NCBI RefSeq assembly: GCF_000711695.1
Contig: NW_013547018.1
Coordinates: 310,001 to 374,000 of the forward strand
Direction of reading: 5' to 3'
Origin: Tilletiaria anomala UBC 951
Lineage: Eukaryota; Basidiomycota; Exobasidiomycetes; Georgefischeriales; Tilletiariaceae
DNA: 64,000 nt
Shown here: positions 31,697-43,970 of the stretch, piece by piece
How positions within the stretch are numbered: position 1 is the first letter of the stretch
Layout of the letters: each line of letters opens with the position of its first letter
Position numbers and translations under genes: made by a program
The notes under the pieces: model-generated
Databases searched by the model: none
Seen by the model: only the letters and a program-made list of their open reading frames with translations
Told to the model about the DNA's origin: nothing

Positions 31697-34600
31697 ATGG
31701 ACCGATCATTCTATCGCCAGTCGGACTCGGCCAACGTCCCTGAGCCGCAGCCTTCTCTGACAGGCCCCGTCCGCCGCCTCGGAGCTAAGCATGGTGCAAA
31801 TGCGTTCTCGAGAACCGGGGCAAAGCCGTATGACCGGCCAAAGTCTGCCGGTCAACGAGATGACTCGCAGCACGATCAGCATGGAGTGCAAGGGTTCAAG
31901 ACTCCCGTTCGGCTGACACAGCCTTCGTTAGGAAACCAAGAGCAGCGTCAACAGCAAAACGCATCGGCTCCATCCAGTGACACTCCGAGACCAGGCTTCC
32001 TCGGACGGGTTTCCAATCTGGTCTCGCGGCCTTACTCATGGCTGACGTCGACTCCAGCCCCTGTTGCCGCTTCGAGTTCGGCGCCGAGCGACGCGGTCTC
32101 AACTCGCCAAATTCCGTCCTCTGCGCCACGTCCCCGAGAACACAGGTCGTCAGATACGGCTGCAGGATCGCATACCTCGCGCACGTTCGCAAGCATCCCT
32201 TCTCAGTCACGGACAGACGCAAGTGCGGCGATCCGGGCGGTTGGGATTCAAAGGCTCGACTCACATCGCCAAGAAGGGACGCCTTCGCGAACTATGTCAG
32301 TGTATTCAGCTGCTCCATCTCAGGCCTCCCGCTTCTCGGGAATGTCGGGCTCTCAGTCGTTTGCATTCGGCTTTGGCTCGGAACGTAGACTCGGCGGGCT
32401 CGGCCCGCGAGGACCAAGCCGGCTCTCCTCTGCCAGCGTCATCGGCTTTGGTGGGACCAGTTCTTCTGCTGTGGGATCTACTCTCGGGAGTGCAAGGCGA
32501 CTCCAACAGCAACGGCCCATCTCTGGCTCCAGCCTGGTGGGAAGTGTGGGACGCAGCCCGATCAGCCGAAGAGTTGCACGCTCGAGTCTCGGCTCGTCCG
32601 GCCTTGCAACCGGGGGCGTGTACGCGGCCAGTGAGATCGGTGGCAGCTATGCTACGCGTGCAGCCTTTGGTACCCCGAGTAGGCAACCGGCACACGCTGG
32701 CTCCGCATTTGGACCCTCGCGCGCCGGGAGCGCCTACCGTGCCGACGGCGCCGCGGGGGCGGCGCCATCCGAATTTGGCTCAGTGTACAGCGGAGCGCCT
32801 AGCACGCCTGGCAGGCGCCACCGGCAGCCCTGGACATCACTCAATCTGCACGCGCCCAGCAGCACGAGACGCATGGAGGACACGGAAGGGGAAGAGATGA
32901 TGCGCATGTACGCTGCGGCAAATGCCAGGGAGCAGGGCACTGATGCAGAGTTGGAGGAGGTTATGGGTGCTTCCCTATCATCACGATTGGATTCCACTCG
33001 TGCTGATGCAGTTGAGCCTACGCTGGGCAAGAGGCCGAGAGAACCGAGTGGCTTAGAGGATGCAGAAGGCGAAGACTACGTAAGTGTCAGCAATGCGCTT
33101 CATCTCAACCCTCGCTTATTTACCTCCAATACCTCTTCTCTTCACATATTACGTCTTGCGATTAGGTTTGGAGCTCCCGCAAGCGGCGCAAGCAGATGAT
33201 CTACGACCCAGAGCTTGGCTTCGTCACCCCCGAAGAGCTGCAGGCTAGACGTGAGTGTCGCCCGATCGTGATTGCTCGTTTGAGTCTGCGTCCTGAGTTT
33301 GCGCTACATGATCTTCTTCCGTAATATCCAGGGCCGGCCCCTCCTCCACCAAAGAATGAGGCGGAAGCCATTCTCAATCATCTTGAGCGTTTGCGCACGC
33401 CTTTAGGGGACGCGCGGCGAGGGCTTCAGTCTTCACCGATTGTGAGAGCGCAGTTTTGGTGCGACACAGTATGCAAACTTGCTGGGCCCATGCTCATCTT
33501 CTCTTTTTTCCAGTCCAATCGCATTCTTGCGCCAGTGCCTGTGCCGACGCCTGAGCGCTCACAACGTTTCGGCTATGTTGACACCCTTGGTGAAGATTCT
33601 GGGACAAGCGGGAGTGTATCAGGAGTGGGGCAACGCTCAACCTCGAGTCTGCGCAAATCGATTGCCCCACAGACAAGAGCTCTGGAGAAGAATCGCAAGG
33701 CGTACGAAAACTCGCCTATGCGCAGTGCAGCTGGTGAAGGGGGCCTTAGGGCCAAGCTGCGCGACAGCTTCAAAGCCTCCACACCGCGAGCGAGCAGCGT
33801 GGACAATGGCAAGAGCATCAAGGGTGTTATTGCGCGGAAAGTGAACCAAAGGCAGTTCGAGGAAGAGGAAGATGAAGATGAGGATTATATTCCTGACATG
33901 GAGGAGGAGCAAGAGTCGAGTGGAAGCGAGATGGCTGTTGAAGAAGAGGAGGAGGCAGCCTTAGATGATGCACTTCCACCTCCGAAACCGGCGGCTCAGC
34001 GAACGGGGCTACAGAAAGCAGTGGGCAAGAGCGAAGGTACGCAGCAAGAGAATACTGCTGCTCCCAGTCTGAGAGACGGTCTACGTGCATCAAGCGCAGC
34101 GCCGATGGGTCGACTGACTCTGTCGAGCTCAAAAGATGACAACTTCACTATCCGCTCGGACCCGACCGAAAGCAGCAGCTCTCGATCGAGTTTGCGCGTC
34201 GCAGCGACCAAAACCAGCCGTCAGCATCAGAAAGCGAGTGGGCGTTTCACGGCCGATGACGGCAGTGACGAAGAGGATAGTGACGAATTGGACGAAAAGG
34301 TGCTGAAGCAGCTGCAAGCGAGCAAGAGCGTGACGCCCGTCGCAATCTTCCCAACAAGCTTCAAATTTGCGGATGAAGGCATTACCTCCTCTGCCCACAT
34401 TGCTTCGCCCGTGTCGGCGCGGACGCGAAGCACTGCAACTGTAACGCCGGCTGCAGTCGCTTCAGCTGCACCCGTACAGCCCCCAAAGATCGTCTTCAAA
34501 GCAGTTGCTGAAGAAGGCTGGGAGAAGCCAACCACATCGTCTGCTCCTGCTGCTGTGGGCAAAGCATCAGATCTTGCGCCTAGCACTGGCTCTTTACTGG

Positions 34601-36408
34601 CACGTATGGGTGACTTTGCCGAGGACTCTACCCCCTCTGCGCCTGCAGCAGCGCCGGCTTCGCAGCCAAAGCCAGCTTTCTCCTTCGCTGCACCGGCTGC
34701 GGTAGGTCAAGATGTCAGCGCTGTCAATCCGACTCCAAAGCCGATCTTCTCCTTTGCACCGACCCCCGCAACTAGCAATGCTGTGACTCCCACATTTGAA
34801 AGCGAAAAGAAGTCTACTATCCCGAACGATTTCTTCAGCCTTCCATCTAAGGACACCTCCGCATCTAAGAAAGACACGCCGAGCAGCGAAGATGGTGCAG
34901 AGAGCAGGCCCAACTTTTTCGCAAGCTCACTCGCGAAGCTACCTCAGAAGGAAGCTAGCGCACCAGCTGGCAAGCCAATGTTCAGCTTTGGCACAGCCGA
35001 GCTTTCGAAAACCTCCGCTGCAACGCCAATTTTCTCGCTGCCCAAGCCCTCATCTTCGGAAGAAGCGTCAGAAACAAGCACGAAAAAGGAGCGCTCCGCC
35101 GATGATGCATCGGAGGAAAGCAAGGCGCCCGTTCAAGCCGATTCCACTTCGAAGAAGCCGGCATTCAGTTTCGCTAATGGCACAGCAGCTGGTGGTAGCG
35201 AAGCGTCGAAGCCACCGGCTTTCTCATTCGGCAGCCCATCTGCAACCTCAAGTCTGAACCCGCCAGCATCGACGGCTCCTAGCTCCAGTACACCTGCTTT
35301 CTCCTTCGGAACGCCTGCCGTAACGAGTGCTTCGACGTCAGCCGCAGCGCCTTTTCCCTTCAAAAAGCCGGAAGCGGCGCCCAGGCGAGAGACCAATGGC
35401 AGCGCTGCGACTTCAGCTTCCCAGCCTGCATCAGGGACACCAGCCTTGTCGTTCGGTGCACCAACCTCATCGGTGCCACTTGCTTCGTCGGCTGCACCCG
35501 CGTTCAGCTTTGGACAACCAGCAGCGTCGTCTGCCTCGTCGACACCGACAGCAGCTGCAGGCTCGCAGACACCTGCGACAGGAACAACAGCTTTACCAGC
35601 TGACTTGATGGATGAATCGCCTGGTGGGGGCGCTGTTGCAACTGCAGCAGGTGCACCACCGTCCACGCCCTCCTTCTCATTTGGCGTACCTTCTTCGGCC
35701 GCACCAACAGTGCCGAAGCCGCTCTTCTCCTTCGGTGCACTTAGCGCAACAAATACGGCTCCTACTGCTGGGACACCGGCAAGTCTTCCATCGTTCGGTG
35801 GCTTTGGGCAGGCACCTGTCGGCGCAGGCTCTGGTGCAGCAGCAGGGACAACGTTTGGAATTGCATCCTCTACTACACAGTCGTTCACGTTCGGCCAGCC
35901 AGTAGGCGGCTCACAGAGTTCTGGGTTTGGCGTTACGCCTTCGTCGCAAGCGCCAGCCAAGTCTCCGTTCGGTTTCGGTGGTAACACCGGCGCATCCAAG
36001 GGGCAGGCGCCAGCCATGGCGCAGACTGGCAGCAATGGGAGCGCAGGGAGCCAGAACGCATTCACATTCGGTGCGCCATCCAGCGGCAGCGCCCCCTCCA
36101 GCCCTGCACCGGGTACTGCGTTCAACTTCAACTTTGGAAGTACAGCGCCGGCATTTGGCAGCAGTAGCATCACCACCGCCGCTTTTGGTGCCAATGGCAA
36201 CGCTGCTCCTCAGCCTTCGCAGTCGCAGCTGGCAGCGTTCACGTTCGGGTCTGGGACCTCTGTACCGGGGACGCCGCCGGGTACATCGGCGGGCGCGCCG
36301 CCTGCTGCCGCGGGGACATTCTTCAACATGGGCTCAGCACCTTCTTCGACGCCAGGCTCGCCAAGGCGGGTCAAAGGTCTACCTCCACGAGCGAGGCGTG
36401 CAGGCTGA
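31697..36408 (+). CDS. FxFG-repeat nucleoporin (nuclear basket, NUP1-like)
   Basis: Disordered nuclear pore protein whose Phe-Gly repeats bind transport receptors. Exons 31697-33079, 33166-33250, 33332-33441 and 33514-36408 give 1490 aa. An N-terminal segment, FLGRVSNLVSRPYSWLT (about residue 100), could form a membrane-binding amphipathic helix like those of yeast basket nucleoporins. A short conserved basic block, SSRKRRKQMIYDPELGF, follows the first junction. Acidic stretches occur at about 630-690. From about 900 on, FSFG/FTFG/FGxP repeats dominate, with a basic C-terminus (RRVKGLPPRARRAG) that may bind importin. The third intron (33442-33513) is 72 nt with no stop, so it could be read through. 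Nup1/Nup124/Nup153-type identity is inferred from layout. A long open frame on the opposite strand (35133-36200) is a composition artefact. Confidence 0.85.
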
Positions 36409-36585
36409 GGCCAAAGTTCCATGCCATTTCGCATGTTGCATCTATCAGCAACAATCGATGCAAAGAACATGTAACATATCCTTGGAAGTATGTCATACAT
36501 GCAACAGCAAGAGCCACCACCCATTTCGTCGGCTCTCTCTCTACACAATTATTGTTTGCGGCAGGACTGATAGAGGACTAGCACC

Positions 36586-38085
36586 TTAATCTGCATCATC
36601 GTTGTCGTCGGTATTGTCGCCGGCAGCAGCTCGTTCTGCCCGCTCCTTCTCCTCCTTCTCCCTTTGCACTTCGCGCTGCTCGTTGCGCCTCGCTTCGCTC
36701 TGCGAGTACTCCTGCCGGAGGCCCCACTTGCCAGAGTACTGGCCCTTTTGCTGTATGACGGCAATGCTTTGCAGCACCTCGCGCAGGTACGATTCGGGCT
36801 GCTGAGTGCGCTGCCGCAGCTCGGCGAACGTGTAGTACTTTTCGCGCTCGTACAGCGTGAAGAGCTGGTCGAGCAGCTCGTTGCGCGGTATGCGCGCGAA
36901 CTTCTCGCCGCCCCGCCGCCCCGCTTGCGGCTTGCGCCCCGTCTGGAAGGACGGCTCGTGGTTGAGGATGCCGCTAGAGATACGGTTCGTCAGGCCGTTG
37001 TCTGCCTCGTCGAGAATGACAAGACCGTGCCCAGGCTTGCGAGTGTTTCCGCTGCGCACTTTCATCAACTTCCGGTACCCATCCAAGGCGCTGGAAGGAA
37101 GTGGACGGCCACTACTACTAGTACCGGTTGACATGCTCGCCTGTATGCGCTTCTTATCATCCATGGCTGCACGCAAGGACATCAATTGAGGAGTGACAGC
37201 AGCCTCATTGGTCACGGTTCCCACCAATGCGGTGTGACCTGGTGTGGAAGCGCAGGGTATCAGCCATACTGTCAAAGCGGCCCACACGCAACACTCCTTC
37301 CAGTGAGACTCACGTCTGAATTTTGAGTGCCGCTTCCTCTTTTGCCCACTTCCTGCTGCAGCGGCTCCTCCTAATGGCCGCATTGGATCAGGTGCCCTGC
37401 TCTTTCCTTTCAAGCTGGCATGCAGTGGCATGATGTCCTCGTCCTCTTCCGGATCGATCAGACCGTCCAGGTCGTCATCGAGGTCATCTTCGTCATCCAG
37501 ATCCGCATCCTCTCCCCGCTCCTTCCTCGCCTTCTTCTGCGCTTCATCCTCCTCGATGTCCTCGCGCGGTCGCTTCTCCCGGAACGCATACAGATTTCGA
37601 GGATCCTTCTGGCCATTATTCCCGTACGAGGTGTTCTGGTCTGTCAGGCGGAGATCATAGCTGCGCGGTACATGCTGCCCTTCTGGGAAGTCAGCGAATT
37701 GCTCAGCACTGAGAGGGATGGGGTTTGCAGGTGCCGCTGGCAGCAGCAGCTCCATCCGCGGATTGGTGCCCTCTGGTGCACTGCAGCACGAGCAAGCGTC
37801 AGCGGGCAAGCACCCAAAGACTGGTTCGATTCATCCTCAGCAAAACACTCACTCGTACACCCGCACAGTACCGAGATGGAGACTCTCCTTGGTGATCTTG
37901 CCCCAGCCCTCAGCCAGGAATTTGGGCACCTTGACGAGCCACACCTGGTTGTGCGCTTCAGACAGATCGAGATCCTCGTCTGGCTCAATGTCAAAGAAGT
38001 TTGTCCTGAACAGCGGGTCCTCTGGCGGGAGGAGGCCCGCTGCGCCTCCTGATGCCGAGGAGTCGGCCACGGCGTCAGCCTCCAT
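36586..38085 (-). CDS. TFG2: Transcription initiation factor TFIIF subunit beta
   Basis: Small subunit of TFIIF, which escorts RNA polymerase II into the preinitiation complex. Exons 38085-37853, 37780-37314 and 37238-36586 give 450 aa. The N-terminal dimerisation domain shows LSEAHNQVWLVKVPKFLAEG. A low-complexity acidic/basic insert (about 125-210) precedes HTALVGTVTNEAAVTP at the second junction. The C-terminal winged helix (about 345-410) contains IPRNELLDQLFTLYERE and RTQQPESYLREVLQSIAV. The tail is charged. The second intron (37313-37239) is 75 nt without a stop, so an unspliced reading would wrongly insert 25 residues. The gene is tail to tail with the nucleoporin (177 nt apart) and head to head with the TMEM33-like gene. 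Confidence 0.95.
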
Positions 38086-38799
38086 GACAAGGTTAAGCGT
38101 GAGGCGGTTGGCAGAGGGTTCCGGTGACCTCGGTGGCCCTTCGACAGCGCTGGTGTCGACAGCCTTTGCACATGCAGGTCAGGTTAGCCCTCCTTTACGG
38201 TCTGCGGTACGGACACGTTGAGCATGCCCCGACCATGCCTCACCTCTTTGTTCGTACCAACAATGATGAAGCGAGATTGAGCCAGTAGGTAAGCTACACC
38301 ACTCTAGAATGAATGCTTGTTGATGGTGACTGGCGATAGCGTGTCACACGCACACACCTCAGTCTGCTGTCTCTCGTGCGAGAGAGACTGGGCGCAGTTC
38401 CGCCCTTCGCTGCGCTCGAACCGCTTCTCTCTGCTCATTTTCGTCGTTGGGTATACAGTAGCAGCGACAAATAATGTTGTGCTGCATTCAATTCGTCATC
38501 CAGCATCTTCCAACTGCACCTCACACGACCCATCCGACCATCCCACGAGCTCTTATCCGCTAGCAAGCTCACTCGCTCGCTCTCTCACATAGAACTGGCT
38601 GACACGAAGCAGTTGAGTATCCAGTGGCGCGCCTTGGCTCATCCGGTTTCTTTCCCTTGCGACAGCGGGCACTTTAGGCAAGCCGGCAGCATCGGCTTCA
38701 CTGGTCCGCTCTATCTGAGACGCGAACTCTGCTCGTTTTGATCGGTCGATTCTGCACACCGCCACCTGTCAAGCTTGCTATCTTGGCTGTGATAGAATC
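38086..38799. other. Divergent promoter between TFG2 and the TMEM33-like gene
   Basis: About 710 nt shared upstream region of two head-to-head genes. Short frames on both strands are unsupported. No clear TATA box was found. Confidence 0.45.
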
Positions 38800-39929
38800 A
38801 TGGTGAGTGTAAAGGGAGCATTGCGGCTTGCCAGGAGCGTCGCGCAGGCGCGAGCCACGCAGCGATGCTCTTATCAAGAAGCGCGTCTGCGAAAGCGCAA
38901 GTCAAATAAATTCTGTATGCTGATGATCCACGGTTTCATGTTTGACGCAACTTAACCTCACTCGCCCTGGCATTAAATACAGTCTCGACCAGTCGCTTCG
39001 ACGCCACATCTAGTATGGGCGGGTGGCCATGCGGTTCTGCTCCTGGCCGGCATCCGTTGCCTGCTCTCCCTGTTGGCGTTCTGGTCCAGCTCGAGGCGTT
39101 TGAACGCCTATTACTACATCGCCTACATCGGTGCCATCGTCAGCTACGGCATTGTCGTATACAAGAGCTTTGGCGTGCCGCAGCTGACCAAGGCGTACTT
39201 CCAGCGCGCGGCGATGGATGAGAATGTCCAGTACTTTTTGCTGAGCCTGTACTGGTTCTGGCACAAGCCGATCATCGTCACACTGGTCCCTTTTGTCGTA
39301 TTTTCACTCTTCCACGTCCTCACATTTGTGCGCACGACGATTATCCCGATGGCGTTCCCCAGCACCCCTTCCTCCAGCAGCAGCAGTGGGCGCGCAGATG
39401 GCACCGCTGCGCAAACACCCCCACCTATGCCGAAGAAGGTCGGCCAGGTCATCCAGACCTGGGTGAAGGGCAACTATGACCCGGCGATGCGCTTTGTCGC
39501 CTACTCGGAGGTGTTCATCTTCCTCCGCCTGCTCGGCGGCGCGATGATCCTGCGCAACAGCCTCATCAGCCCGCTGCTGTACGCCCACTTCCTTCGCCTG
39601 CGCTTCTACATGAGCAGCTTCACCAGACAAGCGTTCACACACGTGGGTGACTTGCTGGATCAAGCAACCAAGGACAACAGGTGTCCACCTGCTGTCCGCA
39701 GGGGCTATCTTACCGCTAGGGATCTGGTGAGTTGTTGAGGGCGGCTGTCCGTGCTGCGGTTTTGCTTACTTCTGCTCTTTTCACCCAGGTCTCGCGCTAC
39801 GCCTCGTCTGTCCTTTCCGTCTCGAATCAGGGCAGTGCGGCAGGTGCCCCAGCAGGCGCCGCAGGAGGTGCTGCCCCTGCCAGCGGGACGTCTGGAGCAG
39901 CCGCAGGTGGAGCAGGTGCTGGCCGCTGA
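38800..39929 (+). CDS. TMEM33 / Pom33 / Tts1 family ER and nuclear-envelope membrane protein
   Basis: Integral membrane protein of the ER and nuclear envelope that bends membrane and helps pore spacing (yeast Pom33/Per33, fission yeast Tts1). The first coding exon is only the ATG (38800-38802, donor GTGAGT). Exon 2 is 38983-39726 and exon 3 is 39789-39929; total 295 aa. Hydrophobic segments include HAVLLLAGIRCLLSLLAFW, YYYIAYIGAIVSYGIVVY and PIIVTLVPFVVFSLFHVLTF. The conserved block FVAYSEVFIFLRLLGG is followed by LRLRFYMSSFTRQAF. A Gly/Ala-rich tail ends the protein. The exon model is supported because the frame upstream of the first membrane helix has no suitable ATG but does reach an acceptor (ATACAG) at 38982. 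Confidence 0.9.
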
Positions 39930-41787
39930 ACTGTACCGCAGCAGGAAACACCCAGCACTGCGTTGGTGCTCGCGTTTTTCCGTCGGTCGGTCGTATCGAC
40001 GGAAGATGTGTAGCTCAGGCGGGACTGCTGGTGGCTGTAGCGTTGCTGCTCTCCGAGGAGCGGTACGAGCATCTGCTGCCCCTGCTGCTGCTGTTGCATT
40101 GCTGTCAACTGTCGGGTGCCCAGACAAAAGAATGGACTATGACCACACATCTTATCTTCCAGCAAATCAATTCACACCACCTTTTCCAGCTCGACATACT
40201 CTCGATCAACGAAGTGCGACGAGCTGCACTCGGAAGCCTACACCCGGCTTGATAATTCTTCTCTCGCACGTTGCGCCGCCAGCTTGGTGGGGTGGGGTGC
40301 AGTGCGACGCGGCGCGCGGCGTGGCCGCAGCCAGCAGGCGTGCTATCTGTTTATGTATCCTAGTCTCTCCTTTGTAGGAAGCAGAGTGCTCCCCCGTTGC
40401 AAATCTGCTGATGCGCGCAGCTCGCTCGATCCACGCGCCAGCCACTGCGCACGAGGGCAACGGACATGCAGGGCGGCGCGAATGGCAACTTGAATCGCCC
40501 GCCCGTAGCTGGACAGTGAAAAACACGTTGCAAGGATGAGTGGGGCTCTGTGCTGATGGCGGTGCAAACATGACAACGCAATGTGCAGGCGGAGTTGTGC
40601 TGGTGGCGGTACAAGAAGCCCAAGAAGGCATTTATTTTATGCAAATTAATACATTGACAGCAAGCCCGAGTCCAAGCAAGACACACGACCCTGAGCGACG
40701 ACATGTGATCGCCAGGAGGTGTCGGTACATACTGCGTGCATCCTGAGTCCAAGTTCTAGATGTCAAAGTTGGCAAGGCCAAGCAAGGTTGACATGGCTCC
40801 GGTGGCTTTCCAGTTGGTAGCCGATTATGGCACTGCAAGTTCTCCATGCAGCCTGATCTTCTACCTACCCTCTACATGATCACATCTGTACGTAGGATCT
40901 GCATGATGCTATGCACCAACAGAACAATTTGGCAGCGCGACGCGTCCAGCCACAAGCTGCCACAAGCGACTCTGGATTACAAGCCTGTTCATGCCTGTCA
41001 ACTCGTCCGTCAGGCGGCCCTTGCGTCCCGTCTGACGAGAAGCGTCGTGCTATGCCGTACAGACCGAGGGGAAGGGCAGAGATGCATTGTACATGCCGTG
41101 TTGCACACTTGTACGGCTGGCTCGATCCCTGCGCACGACATAGACTTTTGAGCACCCACCAAGTAGAAGGATCCACAGACGTTTCCACGGCAAAAGGTGA
41201 CCGGGGAAGAGGAGAAGAAGCAGGATGGGAACTTCCGCGAAAACGGCGGCAAGCAGCAGCCCAGCAACGACTCGTGCTTGGTATAGCTCTGGCTGGGCGA
41301 TCACCCGAGCGCGATCATCGTCATCACCATTGTCTCTCAGTGTCACCAGGGGGCAGACTTCACACATGGATCCATCGTCCTCTCCTCTCGCTGTGTGGCA
41401 CAGTTGGGGGGGGGTCCCATTCCCTGTTGGTGGTTGTGATTGAGCCACGTGTCGCCACTCTGCAGTCTCGAATCTGGCTGGACTTTGCCTGCCCACCCGC
41501 TGGAGTAACTTGGACATTTCCCCCCGCGCCCGTGCCGGCTAAGACGGGTGGAAGATATGCCGACTGCCGGGTTGTCTTGGCGGACACACAGGCACAGTGG
41601 CGCCGCACACCCCCGCCCTCACGTTCACTTTGCCTCCCAGTATTAACACCCGCCTTCGTCATCCTTCAGCTCCTGCTTCTGGTTAGTTGGTTACCTTGGT
41701 TGCCCTCTCGAAGTACGAATCCATCGACCCCGACGAAAGCCAGACAGCTCTTGCTGTTGCTACCTGCATTTTTACACCACATTCCGC
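39930..41787. other. Long intergenic region before the acyl-CoA dehydrogenase gene
   Basis: About 1.9 kb between genes on the same strand. Several frames of 70-320 codons exist; the longest (40911-41882 plus) runs through the next gene's start in another frame and is Ser/Leu/Pro-rich without domains. I see no tRNA, rRNA or transposon. The last 150 nt probably form the next gene's promoter. Confidence 0.4.
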
Positions 41788-43449
41788 ATGACCGTCTCGC
41801 CCGTCATGCCGACGCTAAAGTACGAGCACCATGTCGTCGAACAGTACATCAACCCTTCCACCTGGGCTTTTGTCGAGAGTAAATTCAGCCCCCTCGCAAA
41901 GGAACTGCTGACCAAGGTCGTCCACTTCATCCATGTGAGCCGCTTTTCAACCCCAATCTCTGGTGACGTGCTCTGCTGACAGGTTCGAGTTTCGCTCGCT
42001 CTTTTTCGCACACCCAGGACGAGTGCTTGCCCGCCGAAGAGCTGTTCCACGCACAGATTGAGAAGGACCCATCGCTGCGATGGAAGGTCTACCCGGCCAT
42101 AATCGAGGGGCTCAAGAAAAAGGCCAGGGCGCAGGGGATCTGGAACTTGTTCCTCTCCAAGGAAAAGTATCCAGACGTTGGCGTCCCTCTGACCAACCTC
42201 GAGTACGCCATCATGGCAGAGATGACGGGCCGCTCGCATCACTTTGCAAGCGAGGCGCTCAACTGCAGCGCACCAGACACTGGCAACATGGAGGTCCTCG
42301 CCAAGTATGGAAACCAGCAGCAGAAGGACACCTGGCTCAGGCCCCTTCTCAATGGTGAAATCCGATCGTGAGTGACAAGGAATCGAGCGATCGATCGAAC
42401 CGCTGTCCCAACCGTTCCCCATGCCCTCCTTCTGAATTCAGTGCCTTTGCCATGACTGAGCGCTTCATCGCTTCATCCGACGCCACCAACATCCGCACCG
42501 ACATTCGGCAGGAGGGCAACGAGATCGTCATCAACGGGCACAAGTGGTGGATCTCGGGTGCGGGTGACCCGCGCTGCAAGGTGCATCTACTGATGGGCAA
42601 ATCGGATCCGAACAACAGCAACAAGTACGCGCAGCAGTCGATGGTTATCATCCCTGCGGACACGCCCGGCGTCAAGGTGGTGCGTCCGATGCAGGTGTTC
42701 GGGTATGACGATGCGCCCGAGGGTCACTGCGAGGTCATCTACGAGAATGTGCGCGTGCCGATCGGCAACCTGATCAAGGGCTGGGGACGCGGCTTTGAGA
42801 TAATCCAGGGTCGTCTGGGCCCGGGCCGGATTCACCACTGCATGCGCTCGCTTGGCACGGCGGAGCGCGCGCTGGAACTCATGCTGACGCGCGCGACTGA
42901 CAAGCGCAAGGTCGCCTTCGGGAAGACGCTCAGCGAGCACGGCACGATCGTCGCGGGCATCGCGCAGAGCCGCATCGACATTGAGAAGGCGCGCCTGCTC
43001 GTGCTCATGGCCGCGCATAAGATCGACGTCACCGACGCCAAGGGCGCGCTGCGCGACATTGCCATGAGCAAGGTCGCCGTCGTCAAAGCCGCGCTCGATG
43101 TCGTTGACCGCGCCATGCAGGCACACGGCGCAGAAGGAATCAGCCAGGACACGCCGCTCGCCGCCATGTGGTCTGGCCTACGGACGCTCAGGTACGCCGA
43201 CGGGCCGGACGAGGTGCACCTCCAGCAGCTGGGGAAGATCGAGGTGAGTTGTCAACGAGGAGCAGCGTAGAGCGTCCTGATATACCTTCTCTTGGCCGAG
43301 CTGACCCCCACCCCATTCGTCCTTCTTTTCTCCTTCCTACGGCTACTTCACAGCTTCGCCGGGCCGAAGACCTCTGGAAGCGCCAGATCGCGCGCGAAGA
43401 GAAGAGCGTGCAGCTGCTCAAGGCACATGGCATCAAATCGCATTTGTAA
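41788..43449 (+). CDS. Acyl-CoA dehydrogenase (ACAD10/11-like), likely peroxisomal
   Basis: FAD flavoenzyme that introduces an alpha,beta double bond in acyl-CoA. Exons 41788-41934, 42018-42367, 42442-43243 and 43354-43449 give 464 aa, matching the dehydrogenase part of ACAD10/11-type proteins. Landmarks are MAEMTGRSHHFASEALNC, the flavin-contact block SAFAMTER across the second junction, NGHKWWISGAGDPRC, GGIH-like GRIHHCMRSLGTAERAL, and the C-terminal catalytic region HGAEGISQDTPLA. The protein ends in SHL, a tripeptide that fits the peroxisomal PTS1 consensus (S/A/C-K/R/H-L). No N-terminal mitochondrial presequence is obvious. Chain-length preference is unknown. Confidence 0.93.
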
Positions 43450-43970
43450 CATGCCAAACCAGAAAATTGCACGGCTCGGAATGAATTTGCAACATGTAGA
43501 TGCCATCCCTCTTCTCGCCCCGTGCTGCCATGACGGTTAATGATGTTGTACCTTTCTCCAATTCTTTTGTCAGCCTCACCTCGCCTCCCTTTGCCTTGGC
43601 ATGTCTTCTTTCCTTTCATTTGCCCCACTGCTGGACCCGAGAGCGATCTGTGACACCCACAGCGCAGAATGTACACACCTTTTGCGCGTGTTGCTTGCTG
43701 TGGCAAAAGTGGAAACTAGACTGTGTTGCGCGTAAGAGTAGATAGTCACTGAGCCGTCACCTCAATGGGGAGTGCACAACTCCCATCTTGAAATGCCCTT
43801 TCCATGTCATCCCAGGTTATGGATTGCGTTGTGCACATACCGTCTGATACCGAGTGGCGTCCTCTGAAGACTGCACTTCCAGGCCGTAGAGGCAAGAGAA
43901 AGGTCTGCTGCCGTGCCGTGCACCGAGAGGAAAGGATTGTTCATTGCTTGCTTGGACGAAACGGCCAACG
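43450..43970. other. Intergenic region between ACAD-like gene and ISC1
   Basis: About 520 nt between genes on the same strand. It presumably holds the 3' end of the dehydrogenase and the promoter of ISC1. Nothing distinctive was seen. Confidence 0.4.

Noticed and set aside
35133-36200. 355-codon open frame on the minus strand inside the nucleoporin
   Set aside because: It mirrors the Ala/Pro/Ser-rich FG-repeat coding strand, where codon bias removes stops on the opposite strand; its Ala/Gly/Pro/Val composition has no domain.
40911-41882. 323-codon frame upstream of the acyl-CoA dehydrogenase
   Set aside because: It overlaps the true first exon in another phase and has no domain or splice support.
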